From: Candidatus Korarchaeum sp.
Lineage (GTDB): Archaea; Korarchaeota; Korarchaeia; Korarchaeales; Korarchaeaceae
Length of the DNA: 64,000 bases
NCBI GenBank assembly: GCA_020833055.1
Contig: JAJHQZ010000001.1
Coordinates: forward strand, 310,001 to 374,000
Reading direction: 5' to 3'
Within the stretch, counting starts at the first letter, position 1. Every line of letters starts with the position of its first letter. Positions 1-8,245 of this stretch are shown in pieces. Position numbers and translations under genes: made by a program. The notes under the pieces were generated by a model. That model ran no database searches and was not told where the DNA came from. It worked only from the letters and a program-made list of their open reading frames with translations.

Positions 1-453
1 TCTATCAGCACGACGAGACTCAGCTTGATAGCTGGGAAGTACGTTGGTAAGGATGATCCTGTCGCGATAGTAAGAGCTCAAGCAGGATTCCCGGCATTGG
101 GTGAGATACTCGAGCCTTTCTCCTTCCCCTTCTTAGTGGCTGGATGGATGAGGGGTTCTCATGCAGGTCCTCTGATGCCAGTGAGTGAGAGGGACGCGAG
201 GCCGACTAGGTTCGATGGTCCTCCTAGGATAGTGGCCTTGGGATTCCAAGTGAAGGACTCGAAGCTCATAGGACCGAGCGACCTATTCTCAGATGTAGCT
301 TTCGATGAGACTAGGAGGATGGCTAACTTCATAGCTGATTACATGAGGAGGCACGGCCCCTTCATGCCTCACAGATTGGGCCCAGAGGAGATGGAGTATA
401 CCACGCTCCCAGAGGTCCTGAAGAAATTGGAGGGGAAGTTCAGGCACGAGTGA
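1..453 (+). CDS. fbp: Fructose-1,6-bisphosphate aldolase/phosphatase, C-terminal part (5' end outside window)
   Basis: This is the C-terminal 150 residues of the bifunctional archaeal FBP aldolase/phosphatase, the gluconeogenic enzyme that condenses triose phosphates and then removes the C1 phosphate. The frame is open from base 1, so the gene begins before the window. The visible part has the family's AQAGFPALGEILEPFSF-type segment, the GSHAGPLMPV stretch and the closing PEEMEYTTLPEVL motif. It converges on the triosephosphate isomerase gene, whose 3' end overlaps it by 14 bases; that enzyme makes one of its substrates. The identity is clear from the tail alone, but the N-terminal metal-binding residues are not visible. 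Confidence 0.9.
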   Translation, partial: SISTTRLSLIAGKYVGKDDPVAIVRAQAGFPALGEILEPFSFPFLVAGWMRGSHAGPLMPVSERDARPTRFDGPPRIVALGFQVKDSKLIGPSDLFSDVAFDETRRMANFIADYMRRHGPFMPHRLGPEEMEYTTLPEVLKKLEGKFRHE

Positions 454-1126
454 ATGATGCTATTGGTTCAGCCAGCTCCCTTATTTTTCTTTGAGGGTCC
501 GGACTCTTCGTTACTGCTGAGGCCACGAGGACCCCGTAGCTCCCTAGCTCTAGGGCCGCTCTGACATCATCACCACTCGATATACCAGCGCCGCAGAGGA
601 GGGGTATCGCTGAATTCACTACTCTAACGGACCTCAGGGAGCTCAATATCACCTCTGGCTTCGCTTTAGATACGGGAATTCCGCTACCTATGAGTTCAGG
701 CGGCTCCACAGCTATAGCATCTGGCGATAAAGCAGCGACAGCAGCGGATTCAGACGGGGTCGGTGAGCAGACTATGGAGATGAGCTTCAAATCCCTCATT
801 ATACTTATAGATTCGGCTATATGCCTTAAGGGGATCTGCCTCTCTGAGTGATTCAAGAGGGAGCCTCTCGCACCAGCTTCCTTCACTAAGCTAGGTGGTA
901 CATGCCCTGTGTAAGCACCAGCTGGTATAGGGTCCACATGCTGTGCGAATACTGGTATCTCGACAGATGAGGAGACTTGCCTGAGATCTATTATGTTCGG
1001 GGATACCCCTATCAGAACGCCTGTCTCCTTCCAGACCCTCTCAGCTGACTTAGATATCTCAACTGCTCTATCACCTGATGACTCTACGTAAGCCTTGAAG
1101 TTTATCAACAGTCTGGGTATATGCAT
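440..1126 (-). CDS. tpiA: Triosephosphate isomerase (archaeal type)
   Basis: Interconverts dihydroxyacetone phosphate and glyceraldehyde 3-phosphate in the cytoplasm. The 228-residue length fits the short archaeal TIM family. The catalytic set is visible: Asn and Lys in NFKAY near the N-terminus, His in LLNHSERQ and Glu in AVEPPELIGSG, plus the phosphate-gripping CGAGIS near the C-terminus. I chose the ATG at 1124-1126 (MHIPRLLINFKAY) because archaeal TIMs start just before that strand. A longer frame to 1177 would overlap the divergent neighbour and adds residues the family lacks. The gene converges on the FBP aldolase/phosphatase. Confidence 0.93.
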   Translation of the reverse strand: MHIPRLLINFKAYVESSGDRAVEISKSAERVWKETGVLIGVSPNIIDLRQVSSSVEIPVFAQHVDPIPAGAYTGHVPPSLVKEAGARGSLLNHSERQIPLRHIAESISIMRDLKLISIVCSPTPSESAAVAALSPDAIAVEPPELIGSGIPVSKAKPEVILSSLRSVRVVNSAIPLLCGAGISSGDDVRAALELGSYGVLVASAVTKSPDPQRKIRELAEPIASFTRA

Positions 1127-1168
1127 AAGTCGGAGGAGAAAAGCTAATTTATTAGTGTATCTTATCGT

Positions 1169-1783
1169 ATGATGCACCTCGAGTTAGATGAGGGGTCATT
1201 CTTAGTCAGGCTCGCGAGGACTGCTATAGTCTCGTTCTTCGCTAATAGGGAAGTTCTAGAGATAAAGCCACCTTATCCGAAGCTTGAGGAGAAATCTGGT
1301 GCATTCGTAACTCTAAATACGTATCCCGAGGGTGAGCTCAGGGGATGTATAGGGTTCCCAGAGCCTATATACCCGCTATATAAGGCAGTAGTGAGAGCTG
1401 CACTAGCAGCGGCTTTCGAAGACCCGAGGTTCCCTCCCTTATCCGAGGATGAGATCGATAAAGTCACCGTCGAGGTCTCAGTTTTGACACCTCCGGAGAG
1501 GATAGACACGATGGTGAGCAAGAGGGAGGAGCTTCCAGAGCTCGTAATCGTGGGGAAACATGGGTTGATAGTCAGGAGAGGCCGCCTCTCTGGGCTCCTC
1601 CTCCCTCAAGTGGCCGTTGAGTATTCCTGGAGCCCTGAGGAGTTCTTAGATCAGACATGCATTAAGGCTTGGATGCGTCCGGGTTGCTGGCTCTCAGAGG
1701 GCACTGAGGTCTACAGGTTCTCAGCATTGGTTTTCGCTGAGGAGAGTCCCAATGGAAAGGTAGTGATCAGGGAATTAGGGTAA
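1169..1783 (+). CDS. AMMECR1 domain protein
   Basis: A 204-residue member of the AMMECR1 family (TIGR00296), found in archaea and eukaryotes. The hallmark RGCIG motif is present (residues about 59-63), followed by the conserved PLYKAVVRAALAAAFEDPRFPPL segment and, later, GLLLPQVAVEYSW and QTCIKAW. The biochemical function of the family is not settled; in bacteria and archaea it is often linked with MEMO and radical SAM proteins, neither of which lies here. It starts 42 bases from the divergent tpiA start and its stop codon overlaps the start of the glycosyltransferase by one base (TAATG), so those two genes are probably co-translated. Confidence 0.88.
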   Translation: MMHLELDEGSFLVRLARTAIVSFFANREVLEIKPPYPKLEEKSGAFVTLNTYPEGELRGCIGFPEPIYPLYKAVVRAALAAAFEDPRFPPLSEDEIDKVTVEVSVLTPPERIDTMVSKREELPELVIVGKHGLIVRRGRLSGLLLPQVAVEYSWSPEEFLDQTCIKAWMRPGCWLSEGTEVYRFSALVFAEESPNGKVVIRELG

Positions 1784-2943
1784 TGTTAAGAGCTTACATA
1801 TCTCCTCTAGGTATAGGATACGGCCACGCTTCTAGATGCGCGAACTTAGCTAATAGATTGATCGAGGAGGGGTTCTCAGTCTACTTCTCAGCGAGGGGCG
1901 ATGCGTATTCCTACCTAAAAGCGAATAAGTTTGAAGTATTGGGAGGAGGAGAGGAGATCCTATGGAAGAGTAAGGATGATGGATCTCCAGATTTCTGGGG
2001 GACGCTCAAGGATCCGAGCATACTCAGGGAATTCATATCTCAGGTCTTAGAGGAGAAAAAGAATATCGAGGCGATATCCCCGGATGTAGTTATCTCAGAT
2101 TCTAGGTTGCAGACAATTATAGCGTCGGAGTACTTGGGCCTTCCCACAGTCTCAGTGCTGAATCAACCTAAGTTATTACTCCATCCCCTGGTAGGTGGGT
2201 GGAGGAAGGAGATCTTCGGGAAATCTCTAGCTGAAAAAATAGAATTCATAATAAATTTCATGTTGACTAGGTCCTGGGCCCTTTCTCAAGCTACTATAGT
2301 TGCAGACTTCCCCCCTCCCTTCAGTATATCTAAGTATCACACATCCGACCTCCCTAAGGCCCTCATGGATAGGCTCGTCTTCACGGGCCCCTTACTCGAG
2401 CCTAAATGCAGTGGAGGGAAAGGAGATATAGTGCTAATAATGATATCGGGACCGGAAGTAGAGAGGAAGCCTTTTATCTCAGAGATCCTGGATCTCATAA
2501 GGGAAGTACCGGGAGATCTCAGGAGGTTAGAGTTCGTTATCTCCCTAGGGGATCCCGGGGATCTCAGAGTAGGGAAGTTGTCCGATAATGTCACGATTTA
2601 CAACTGGCTCCCGGATAAGTGGGACTTCCTCTCTAGAGCTAGGGTTGTGGTCTCGAGAGCAGGCCATACGATAATCTCAGAGTCTCTCCTCTGCGGGAAA
2701 CCACTTCTCCTGATCCCAGTCCCGGGTCAGACGGAGAAGATCGAGAACGCGAAGAACATCCAAGAATTAGGGTTGGGGATCTGTTTGGAGCAGGGGGAAA
2801 TTAAGGAGGGATTCTTTAACTATTTGAGGATCCTCCTTGAGGATGATGGATTCTCAAGAAGGGCTATGGAATTCAGAGAAAGGTTCTCAAGCTGGGATTT
2901 CTTGGGAAGAGCTGTGAGTGTAATAGAGGGCGTTATCTATTGA
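1783..2943 (+). CDS. MurG-like (GT28-type) glycosyltransferase
   Basis: A 386-residue GT-B fold glycosyltransferase of the archaeal MJ1255-like group. The N-terminal GIGYGHASRC loop matches the glycine-rich acceptor-side loop. The C-terminal half has SRAGHTIISESLLCGKPLLLIPVPGQTEKIENA, the nucleotide-sugar-binding region with the conserved Gly-His and Glu of GT28 enzymes. Donor and acceptor cannot be read from sequence; a role in surface glycan or glycolipid synthesis is likely. It overlaps the AMMECR1 stop codon by one base and is followed by tRNA-Leu on the other strand. Confidence 0.75.
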   Translation: MLRAYISPLGIGYGHASRCANLANRLIEEGFSVYFSARGDAYSYLKANKFEVLGGGEEILWKSKDDGSPDFWGTLKDPSILREFISQVLEEKKNIEAISPDVVISDSRLQTIIASEYLGLPTVSVLNQPKLLLHPLVGGWRKEIFGKSLAEKIEFIINFMLTRSWALSQATIVADFPPPFSISKYHTSDLPKALMDRLVFTGPLLEPKCSGGKGDIVLIMISGPEVERKPFISEILDLIREVPGDLRRLEFVISLGDPGDLRVGKLSDNVTIYNWLPDKWDFLSRARVVVSRAGHTIISESLLCGKPLLLIPVPGQTEKIENAKNIQELGLGICLEQGEIKEGFFNYLRILLEDDGFSRRAMEFRERFSSWDFLGRAVSVIEGVIY

Positions 2944-2969
2944 CTTTCCGACGCTAACTTTCCATTGAA

Positions 2970-3054
2970 TGCGGGGGGTGGGATTCGAACCCACGCGAGC
3001 CTGATGCTCACCAGCTCCTAAGGCTGGCGCCTTGGACCTCTCGGCCACCCCCGC
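2970..3054 (-). tRNA. tRNA-Leu (anticodon TAG)
   Basis: Read on the minus strand this folds as a class II tRNA. The 7-bp acceptor stem GCGGGGG/CCCCCGC closes with discriminator A, as expected for leucine. The D-arm contains GGCCGAGAGGTCC. The anticodon stem CCAGC/GCTGG holds loop CTTAGGA, giving anticodon TAG. A long variable arm and GGGTTCGAATCCC T-arm follow. No intron is seen and CCA is not encoded. Confidence 0.97.
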
Positions 3055-3073
3055 CACTCTCACTCAGTCGTAC

Positions 3074-3086
3074 AACTATTTAATCG
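3074..3086 (-). promoter_or_regulatory. TATA box for tRNA-Leu
   Basis: An A/T-rich element reading GATTAAATAG on the minus strand lies 22-31 bases before the tRNA 5' end, the usual distance for an archaeal TATA box. Confidence 0.55.
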
Positions 3087-3137
3087 TTCCCTTTTTAATA
3101 TTAGCTTTATCGATCGAGATTGGTCGCGTTACTGTTA

Positions 3138-4124
3138 TTAGTCTAGGATACTCCTCATAACGCGTTGGATCTGCTTTATGTCGTCTATGGAGAAGTATTT
3201 ATCTCCCCCTATTCTGGCTATCTCCCTACATAAGGCCGACCCCTTTGAATCCCTCTTCCCCTTCGTGTGTATGACGCAGAGGTTCTTGAAGCGTTTCGCG
3301 ATCTTCCTTGGGTCCTCGCCTACGTTATACTCACCATCCGTTATGAGGAGGTACTTAGGATTCTTGAGGTGATATGATATCTCTAATCCTTTTTTGAGAC
3401 CATCTGCTATATTTGTATATCCGATCGGAACTAGATCGAGTATCTCCTCGATTACTCTTATGGAATCCTTATCGTCCATTGGAGATTTTATGATGAAAGC
3501 CGTGCTATTGAATCCCACGATACCGTATCTCCCTCCTCTCAGCTTATGGGATGCTATAGCTGCGATCATCATCGCTAACAGTATCTTCTTCCCAGTCATA
3601 GATCCGCTAGAATCTAAGATTATTATGAGGGATTTATCCCTTTTCCTCTTATCTGAGGCCACTATGTCCTCATATCTTATCTCATCGACGTTCTTACACC
3701 TCTCTATAATCCTCTCAATAGTTCTCTCGAGATCGAACTCCATCCCCGGGGAATAGGCTCTCGAGTATTCCCTAGAATTCACTGAAAAACCTCTTGAGTC
3801 TCCAGATGAGATTTTTATCACTATCTTCGCTATTAATCTCTTGAAGAGGGATCTAGACCTCTCATTGAGCTTCCATCTCACTTGCCTGTATAACTTAACA
3901 GCGGCTTCAGGATCCCTCTCCATCGATAGAACTACTCTCTCAGGGAGACCTTTCTCAGAGATCAATTCAGCTACTAATACTTGGCTGTAGTTCGATAGGG
4001 CTAAGAGACCATTCAAATCACCGTTAATCAGATAGTAATTTGCTATCTCCTTCATCTTATCATAATCTAAACTAATGAACTCCCTCTGTTGTCGATTAGG
4101 TATTCTCTCAAATCCGGACGTCAT
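3138..4124 (-). CDS. VWA-domain (MIDAS) protein, partner of MoxR
   Basis: A 328-residue protein. The first 160 residues are a helical, charged region without a recognisable domain; the C-terminal half is a von Willebrand A domain with an intact metal-ion-dependent adhesion site: DSSGS at residues 171-175, the Thr in GYTNIADGL and the Asp in TDGEYN. Such proteins work with MoxR AAA+ ATPases, probably in metal insertion or complex maturation. Its start overlaps the MoxR stop by four bases (ATGA), so the two are translationally coupled. It has no signal peptide, so it is cytoplasmic. The target is unknown. Confidence 0.82.
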   Translation of the reverse strand: MTSGFERIPNRQQREFISLDYDKMKEIANYYLINGDLNGLLALSNYSQVLVAELISEKGLPERVVLSMERDPEAAVKLYRQVRWKLNERSRSLFKRLIAKIVIKISSGDSRGFSVNSREYSRAYSPGMEFDLERTIERIIERCKNVDEIRYEDIVASDKRKRDKSLIIILDSSGSMTGKKILLAMMIAAIASHKLRGGRYGIVGFNSTAFIIKSPMDDKDSIRVIEEILDLVPIGYTNIADGLKKGLEISYHLKNPKYLLITDGEYNVGEDPRKIAKRFKNLCVIHTKGKRDSKGSALCREIARIGGDKYFSIDDIKQIQRVMRSILD

Positions 4125-5014
4125 CGGGACCTTTGCAGGTCCCTCTGGACGGGAAAATCCCCTTTATATCCACTTAAGACAGATCTGACGAGCTCCTTCA
4201 CTAAGCTCTCCTTATCGATACTAGAATCTCCGGTCTCTATCCTCTGAGGGAGCGTCATTAAAGCTGAGGTGTACCATTTCTCATCCCCGCCATCCATAAG
4301 ACTCGTTATCCTCGCTAAATCTATTGAAGAGCGGACGGAGCATCCCCTGATTATAGCGGGATGCTCTCTAGTCTTTCTGACTATGTCTACGCTTATCTCA
4401 GCTATCATATCCTCTACATCGGGTACATGAGTCTTAACTATCTCTATCTCCTCCTCTCTACTCGGATACCCGAGCTTTATCAGGACGAACCTGTCCCTCA
4501 GTGCTTCAGATAATCTATAGACCCCTATATCCTCCTCAGGGTTCTGGGTCGCTATTATCAGGAAGCCCTCCTTAGCCCTCAGAGTACCTAAGTGAGGTAT
4601 CTGGATTATCCCCTCATCCATAGCAGGCAATAATGCATTCTGAGCGGATTCGGGGAGTCTGTTCAGCTCATTTATGAATAAGATAGATCCGGAGAGAGCG
4701 GCCCTCGTGAGCGGTCCTGGTACAAAAGCTTCTTCAACGTATCCCATCTTTAAGACGATAGGAGGATCCCAATAACCGAGAAGTTTATTCTCATCAAGCC
4801 TCTCATCACCATCTACTCTTATGAAATCTCGACAGAGATACTCAGCGAGGGCTTTCGCTAGGAAAGTCTTCCCGACGCCTACTGGACCCTCAAGAAGTAT
4901 ATGCTTCCTCCCTTTAGCAGCTATTAGCATCTTAGCTAACTCTTCTCTCCTACCGATTATCCCGAATCTCCTCCTTATCTCCTCGACTTCCCTACTCAGT
5001 TCCTTCGTCAGCAT
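4121..5014 (-). CDS. MoxR-family AAA+ ATPase
   Basis: A 297-residue AAA+ ATPase. Walker A is GPVGVGKT (residues 43-50), Walker B is ILFINELNRLP (about 111-121), sensor 1 is in IIATQNPEE, and the arginine finger region is ALRDRF. These match the MoxR/RavA branch. MoxR proteins act as chaperone-like ATPases with VWA partners; here the VWA gene follows with a four-base overlap. A TATA-like element 24-33 bases before the ATG suggests the mRNA is leaderless and the pair forms its own operon. Confidence 0.88.
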   Translation of the reverse strand: MLTKELSREVEEIRRRFGIIGRREELAKMLIAAKGRKHILLEGPVGVGKTFLAKALAEYLCRDFIRVDGDERLDENKLLGYWDPPIVLKMGYVEEAFVPGPLTRAALSGSILFINELNRLPESAQNALLPAMDEGIIQIPHLGTLRAKEGFLIIATQNPEEDIGVYRLSEALRDRFVLIKLGYPSREEEIEIVKTHVPDVEDMIAEISVDIVRKTREHPAIIRGCSVRSSIDLARITSLMDGGDEKWYTSALMTLPQRIETGDSSIDKESLVKELVRSVLSGYKGDFPVQRDLQRSR

Positions 5015-5037
5015 TCCCCGTATATGTACGTCATAGG

Positions 5038-5047
5038 TATTTTAACC
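5038..5047 (-). promoter_or_regulatory. TATA box for the moxR/VWA operon
   Basis: GGTTAAAATA on the minus strand lies 24-33 bases upstream of the MoxR start codon, fitting a leaderless transcript. Confidence 0.5.
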
Positions 5048-5099
5048 TTAAAGTCTAAGTGCGTCCTCATTAATAAAAATTTTAATAATGAATTGGATC

Positions 5100-5690
5100 T
5101 TATGGGAAAATATTACCTTTCTTTATCAAGCAATCTATATATGCGCTCACTACATGGAATACATCATCAGGGCTGAGTCCAGTGGTATCTATCACGAGGT
5201 GAAATGGACTCAGGTCCTTACCGATATCGAAGCCATATAGACCCTTATATATCCTATAACTCCTCTCCTCTTTGATCATTATCCTTCTCTTCGCCTCTTC
5301 TATACTTATCTTATCTCTCTCAGCAACTCTAAGCGCTCTAGCCTCGAAGTCCGCTTTCAGAAATATCTTTATACAGGACTCACAATCTAAAAGGTATGCC
5401 ATAGTCCAAGAATCTAAGACATATCCTCCTTCTTTAGCGAGCTCCATTAACCTCCTATCGACCTCTAGATCATACTTTGAGTCCTCTAGTCTACGTTCCA
5501 ATGCTTCCTCGCCCTGTTCCCTCTCCCACCAACCTGGATCTCTCAAACTCTCCTCCCCCGCAATTATCTCCTTCAGTATCTCCCCACCGGATACGACTTT
5601 CAGACCATATTTCTCAGCTAATTTTCTCGCTAAAGTGCTCTTTCCCGTCCCAGTCATACCGGAGAGGCATATATTGAACATAATCGACAC
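5100..5690 (-). CDS. cmk: Cytidylate-kinase-like nucleoside monophosphate kinase
   Basis: A P-loop kinase of 196 residues (193 if translation begins at the second ATG, residue 4). The P-loop is SGMTGTGKST near the N-terminus, followed by KYGLKVVSGGEILKE, the arrangement of archaeal cytidylate kinases (family form ISGPPGSGKTT and VSAGEIFRE). RRIMIKEERSYRIY resembles the Arg-rich LID/NMP-binding part. Cytidylate kinase phosphorylates CMP and dCMP. Substrate specificity is inferred; it could be a related NMP kinase, and the WWEREQGEEALERR insert is not one I recognise from typical members. It starts one base after the kae1 stop codon, so it probably shares that transcript. Confidence 0.68.
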   Translation of the reverse strand: MSIMFNICLSGMTGTGKSTLARKLAEKYGLKVVSGGEILKEIIAGEESLRDPGWWEREQGEEALERRLEDSKYDLEVDRRLMELAKEGGYVLDSWTMAYLLDCESCIKIFLKADFEARALRVAERDKISIEEAKRRIMIKEERSYRIYKGLYGFDIGKDLSPFHLVIDTTGLSPDDVFHVVSAYIDCLIKKGNIFP

Positions 5691-5691
5691 C

Positions 5692-6666
5692 CTATATCAA
5701 AGGCCATGGTAGATCGTCAGCTCTCCATTCCGGTAATATCTTGGAGTTCATGGGATCCTCTGGGGGTGAGATCCCGTACTTATAGCAGAGGAAGGCCGTC
5801 CAAGCTATCATAGCCCCATTATCTCTAGCTAAATCCGGCGGAGGTACTTTCAGTCTCGCGCCTCTTTCCTCGCACATCCTCCTCACCTTCTCCCTGAATC
5901 TAGGTGATGCAGCCACCCCTCCAACTAATAATAGCTCCTCCTTACCTGTGAGAGCCAACGCCCTCTCAGCTACCTCGACTGTCATTGAGAAAGCGACTTC
6001 CATGAAGCTCCAAACGATATCCTCCTTCTTAAAACCGGCTCTCAACTTCCTCAGGGATTCCGTGAGTAGGCCGCTGAAGCTGAGATCCATCCCCTTCACT
6101 GTGTAGGGGAGTTCCACCCAGTTTCCTACGATCTCATCCATGATAGGGCCCGGTGGGAAGGGGAGGCCTATCTCCCTGCCGAGCCTATCTTGAGCGTTCC
6201 CCAATCCTATATCTAAGGTCTCTCCCAGGACGACGTATCTACTCCCATTGTGTGAGATGACTTGAGTATTCCCTCCGGAGACATAGAGGATAACTGGATC
6301 CCTGCTCCCCGTTACAGCCCTCCCTATCTCTATATGAGCTATTGGGTGGTTCACGCCGAAGAGAGGCTTCTTAATCTTCAGGGAGAGGGATCTAGCTATG
6401 AAGGCCCCTACTGCTAAGGCCTGCCCTATCCCTGGGCCTTTAGAGAAACCTATAATCGATATATCCTTCGGAGAAACTCCAGCTGAGGATAGAGCTTCCT
6501 CTAGGACATCTAAAGCTACATTAAAATGATGCTCAGCTATATCGTGGGGCCTCATCCCCCCGCTCTCTGAGGAGTAAGTACGCCATTTGTTCGCTAAGAT
6601 CCTCCCTCTCCCATCTACTAAACCGACACCGAAGGTGTGAGCTGTCGATTCTATGCCAAGAGATAT
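5692..6666 (-). CDS. kae1: Kae1/TsaD, tRNA threonylcarbamoyladenosine transferase (non-canonical start)
   Basis: The catalytic subunit of KEOPS, transferring the threonylcarbamoyl group to A37 of ANN-decoding tRNAs. VNHPIAHIEIG carries the metal-binding HxxxH pair; YVSGGNTQV, DIGLGNAQDRLGRE and LVGGVAASPRFRE are ASKHA-fold ATP-site motifs. The first in-frame ATG (6553-6555) would drop about 37 conserved residues, including GIESTAHTFGVG, which are encoded upstream without a stop. No ATG, GTG or TTG precedes them in frame, so I place the start at an ATA codon (6664-6666). This gives 324 residues, a normal Kae1 length, with GAGG five bases upstream. It overlaps the sua5 3' end by 16 bases, linking two successive t6A enzymes. 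Confidence 0.88.
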   Translation of the reverse strand: MSLGIESTAHTFGVGLVDGRGRILANKWRTYSSESGGMRPHDIAEHHFNVALDVLEEALSSAGVSPKDISIIGFSKGPGIGQALAVGAFIARSLSLKIKKPLFGVNHPIAHIEIGRAVTGSRDPVILYVSGGNTQVISHNGSRYVVLGETLDIGLGNAQDRLGREIGLPFPPGPIMDEIVGNWVELPYTVKGMDLSFSGLLTESLRKLRAGFKKEDIVWSFMEVAFSMTVEVAERALALTGKEELLLVGGVAASPRFREKVRRMCEERGARLKVPPPDLARDNGAMIAWTAFLCYKYGISPPEDPMNSKILPEWRADDLPWPLI

Positions 6667-7280
6667 CTTATCCTCGAGTACTCCTTCATCACGAGATCGA
6701 ATGGTACATCCCCCTCCCTCACTAATACAGGCTCCCCTCTCGTTAAATCCACTATCGTAGATGGCCTGCTAGGGGGTAGCCTCCCATAATCTAAGAGGAG
6801 GTCAGCTTCTACCTCCATAGCAGCTTCTACAGGATCTAACTTAGGGGGGCTTCCTGATTTGTTCGCGCTAGTAGCTGTTATAGCTCTCCCGAACTCCCTT
6901 ATGATCCTCAATACTATGGGGACATTGGGGATCCTTATGCCTATTGCCTCAGGATTTACTATATCTGGGACCCTCGATGTCTTTTTAAGTATAAAGGTCA
7001 CTTTTCCTGGCAAAAATTTTTCCATAAGCTTCCTACTGATTTCATCTATTACAGCATATCTCTCAGCCATCTCTATATCGCTCACAGCTATCGTGAGTCT
7101 CTTCTCCTCAGGCCTTCCCTTCACTTCATACACCCTCTTAACGGCATTTATATTCTCAGCATCAGCTCCCAGACCGTAAACAGTATCCGTTGGATAGATT
7201 ATGAGCTTCCCATTCCTCAGAGCATCGACCACCTCATCTATTATACCTTCTCCCCCCTCCCTCAAGTATATCCTCCTCAT
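6651..7280 (-). CDS. sua5: Sua5/YrdC (TsaC) L-threonylcarbamoyladenylate synthase
   Basis: Makes threonylcarbamoyl-AMP from threonine, bicarbonate and ATP, the first step of t6A synthesis. The 209-residue protein has the YrdC signature IIYPTDTVYGLGADA near the N-terminus, then VYEVKGRPEEKRLTI, the KxR(P)xxK nucleotide-binding motif, and ITATSANKSG in the middle. It is the short single-domain form without the C-terminal Sua5 domain. The gene runs straight into kae1, which uses its product. A TATA-like ATTAAAAAAT sits 21-30 bases before the start, suggesting a leaderless mRNA. Confidence 0.93.
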   Translation of the reverse strand: MRRIYLREGGEGIIDEVVDALRNGKLIIYPTDTVYGLGADAENINAVKRVYEVKGRPEEKRLTIAVSDIEMAERYAVIDEISRKLMEKFLPGKVTFILKKTSRVPDIVNPEAIGIRIPNVPIVLRIIREFGRAITATSANKSGSPPKLDPVEAAMEVEADLLLDYGRLPPSRPSTIVDLTRGEPVLVREGDVPFDLVMKEYSRIRYLLA

Positions 7281-7300
7281 AATCTGATCTCCCGAGATCC

Positions 7301-7310
7301 ATTTTTTAAT
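7301..7310. promoter_or_regulatory. Shared A/T-rich promoter element between sua5 and map
   Basis: ATTTTTTAAT lies 21-30 bases before the sua5 start on the minus strand and 30-39 bases before the chosen map ATG on the plus strand, so it could serve as a TATA box in both directions. Confidence 0.45.
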
Positions 7311-7339
7311 CCAACGTGGAGGTGGGAGTTGGAAGGCCT

Positions 7340-8245
7340 ATGGATGAGGATTACATAGATGCTATGATGAGGCTCGGTGAGGCGCACTCCTCCATTCTAG
7401 AGGGCTTCGTTAGCAGAGTGAAAGAGGGGGTTAAGCTCATCGATATAGCTGAGGAATCCGAGCGTAAGATAAGGGAGATGGGATATGAACCAGCCTTCCC
7501 AACTAACATCTCGGTGAATCAGGTAGCAGCCCACTATACTCCATTCCCCGGTGATGGTAGTTCTATCCCCTCAGGCTCTCTGGTGAAGCTCGATATAGGG
7601 GCTCACGATGAAGGGATAATAGTGGATGCTGCGAGGACAGTAGTATTCGATGATAAGTATGAAGGTATGGTTGAAGTAGCTAGAGAGGCTTTGATGAGAG
7701 CTATCGAGAGAATGGCCCCAGGAAGGAAGCTAATAGAAGTGAGTGAAGCGATATATGAGACGATAGTCTCCTCAGGTTATAAGCCTATAAGCAATCTGAC
7801 TGGACACAAGATAGAAATCTATAGGTTGCACGCTGGTGTAGATGTTCCGAACGTCCCGGTAAGGGGAAATTATAGGATCAAGGAGTGGGATGTTTTCGCG
7901 ATAGAACCTTTCGTCACTACGCCGGACTCTAAAGGTTACGTAGTATCTCAAGGCGAGCCCCTGATATTCTCCCTCAGGAAGAAGGTCGGGACGAGGGACG
8001 AAGTTGAGAGGAAGGTCCTCAAATCTATAGAGAGAAACTACAGTAAATTGCCCTTCTGTGAGAGGTGGATCTGGAATGAGATAGGGATGAGGGTGAATGA
8101 TGCTTTGATCCGCTTGACTAAGAAGGGAGCGCTCTTCCCATACCCTCCCCTCATCGAGGTCTCTGGGAGGCCCGTAGCTCAGTATGAGGACACTATATTA
8201 GTGACCCCTGAGGGGGCGGTAAATCTGACCGGTGGGGGCAAATGA
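7340..8245 (+). CDS. map: Methionine aminopeptidase, type II
   Basis: Removes the initiator methionine from nascent proteins. Taking the ATG at 7340 gives 301 residues and puts the five metal ligands at Asp85, Asp96, His156, Glu189 and Glu283, within three residues of the spacing known for Pyrococcus MetAP. The ligands lie in LVKLDIGAHDEGIIVD, NLTGHKIE, FAIEPF and QYEDTILV. The archaeal type II insert containing helices after His156 is present. A GTG start at 7316 is also possible, but the extra eight residues do not match the family. The hjc start overlaps the stop by four bases (ATGA). Confidence 0.94.
   Translation: MDEDYIDAMMRLGEAHSSILEGFVSRVKEGVKLIDIAEESERKIREMGYEPAFPTNISVNQVAAHYTPFPGDGSSIPSGSLVKLDIGAHDEGIIVDAARTVVFDDKYEGMVEVAREALMRAIERMAPGRKLIEVSEAIYETIVSSGYKPISNLTGHKIEIYRLHAGVDVPNVPVRGNYRIKEWDVFAIEPFVTTPDSKGYVVSQGEPLIFSLRKKVGTRDEVERKVLKSIERNYSKLPFCERWIWNEIGMRVNDALIRLTKKGALFPYPPLIEVSGRPVAQYEDTILVTPEGAVNLTGGGK

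Noticed and set aside
3138-5014. Reading the MoxR/VWA pair as a magnesium chelatase
   Set aside because: No BchH-type gene or porphyrin enzymes are nearby, and MoxR is of the general regulator type rather than BchI.
6640-6670. Programmed -1 frameshift joining Sua5 and Kae1 into one protein
   Set aside because: Kae1 is in the -1 frame, but the region (ATATCTCTTGGCATAG) has no XXXYYYZ-type slippery site or downstream pseudoknot that I can see. Kept only as an alternative to the ATA start.
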